Positions 5,393-5,694 of a stretch of DNA of 5,694 nt are shown here, piece after piece. The position numbers were made by a program, and so were the translations under genes. Below the pieces are notes generated by a model. The model had not been told where the DNA came from. It saw nothing but the letters and a program-made list of their open reading frames with translations, and did not search any database. Source of the stretch: Ruminococcaceae bacterium UBA5396 (GTDB lineage: Bacteria > Bacillota > Clostridia > Oscillospirales > Acutalibacteraceae); NCBI GenBank assembly GCA_002410715.1, contig DHOG01000152.1, forward strand, positions 1 to 5,694, read 5' to 3'. Within the stretch, counting starts at the first letter, position 1. Each line of letters starts with the position of its first letter.

Positions 5393-5485
5393 TTATATGG
5401 CAGAAACAACGAGGGATTCGGGCCAACTTGGCCCGAAGCCCCCCTGCATGACCCACCGCAGCAGACAAGCGGCGGCTTGAAATGA
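5393..5485 (+). pseudogene. C-terminal end of the gene normally preceding pcfB
   Basis: The frame is open from 5393 and reads YGRNNEGFGPTWPEAPL, then HDPPQQTSGGLK, ending at TGA 5483-5485. The stop overlaps the pcfB start as ATGA, the usual sign of translationally coupled neighbours in a conjugation operon. I do not recognise the protein. Its start is lost in the junction with the DUF6119-like remnant near 5372-5393. Confidence 0.35.
5417..5437. repeat. 21-base palindrome upstream of pcfB
   Basis: TTCGGGCCAA (5417-5426) and TTGGCCCGAA (5428-5437) are perfect 10-base inverted repeats around a single C. No T-run follows on the plus strand, so it is more like a protein-binding site than a terminator. 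Half of it (TTGGCCCGAAG) also occurs at 2130-2140. Confidence 0.6.
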
Positions 5486-5694
5486 GGTTTTCGATACAGA
5501 AAGATATAGAGCGCCGGACGATTGCCCTGTCTGTCAAGACCGCCAAGCTCACAGGCCAGACGCTTGCAAAGGCTTTCGCGGAGGTTTTGCGGAAGATCCA
5601 AAGGGATTACAACAAAGCACAGACGCCCCACGGCAAGCAGAGCGTGAAAAAGCTCATGGCCCATGGCGCGGCCACAAACAGCATCGAGCTCTCC
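5482..5694 (+). CDS. pcfB: PcfB-like (DUF3801) conjugation protein, 3' end off window
   Basis: Only the first 71 residues lie in the window. DIERRTIALSVKTAKLTGQT (8-27) followed by LAKAFAEVLRKIQRD and HGKQSVKKLMAHGAATNSIE (50-69) match the DUF3801/PcfB family. In Gram-positive conjugative plasmids and Tn1549-like elements PcfB helps deliver the relaxosome to the VirD4-type coupling protein. The start at 5482 is the only ATG in this open stretch after TGA 5449-5451, and it overlaps the stop of an upstream frame as ATGA, which supports it; no strong separate ribosome binding site is visible. GC content is higher than in the DUF6119-like remnant, marking a boundary. Whether the gene is intact cannot be seen, but the visible part has no defects. 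It implies that more of a conjugative element continues to the right. Confidence 0.78.
   Translation, partial: MRFSIQKDIERRTIALSVKTAKLTGQTLAKAFAEVLRKIQRDYNKAQTPHGKQSVKKLMAHGAATNSIELS

Noticed and set aside
5371..5664. Minus-strand 97-codon ORF
   Set aside because: Antisense shadow of the pcfB-like gene.
1..5694. CRISPR arrays, tRNA or rRNA genes
   Set aside because: No regularly spaced direct repeats and no cloverleaf or rRNA-like sequence were seen on either strand.

Overview
The window looks like accessory DNA from a low- to mid-GC Gram-positive bacterium, most likely a gut-type member of the Clostridia. Three signs point there: strong purine-rich ribosome binding sites, a canonical TTGACA-17-TAAAAT promoter, and pieces of the conjugative-element gene set typical of Tn1549-like elements (ParB, CHAP-type wall hydrolase, PcfB/DUF3801). 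Most of the window is decaying. Only two genes appear complete, and at least six others are truncated, frameshifted or interrupted by stops.

Layout. 1-925 (+): a secreted lipoprotein whose start lies off the window and whose reading frame breaks at a short A-run near 773. 926-1132: no gene, one GC-rich hairpin. 1133-1858 (-): an intact class I SAM-dependent methyltransferase. 1859-2104: its long leader, with a sigma-A promoter, a five-codon leader ORF, mutually complementary segments and an intrinsic terminator just upstream of the gene, so it resembles an attenuator. 2105-2262: three inverted repeats. 2263-2577 (-): a small three-helix membrane protein. 2786-2817: a terminator that contains the stop codon of the next gene. 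2800-3285 (-): the C-terminal part of a second methyltransferase.

From about 3286 rightward the window is a patchwork of gene pieces: a CHAP-domain peptidase tail (+, frameshifted), the C-terminal half of sigma-54/RpoN (+), a piece of parB (-), a DUF6119/TIGR04141-like gene with five in-frame stops (+), and finally the start of a pcfB-like conjugation gene (+) running off the right edge. Neighbouring pieces abut within a few bases (about 3286-3290, 4432-4435 and 4641-4646). This suggests repeated insertion and deletion in a mobile-element remnant.

Working together: the pieces do not form one functional pathway. The only unit that looks alive and regulated is the leader plus methyltransferase. 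The best candidate for something undescribed is that leader, which has the arrangement of an inducible translation-coupled attenuator such as those upstream of ribosome-targeting antibiotic resistance genes, but here precedes a methyltransferase that is not of the Erm type.
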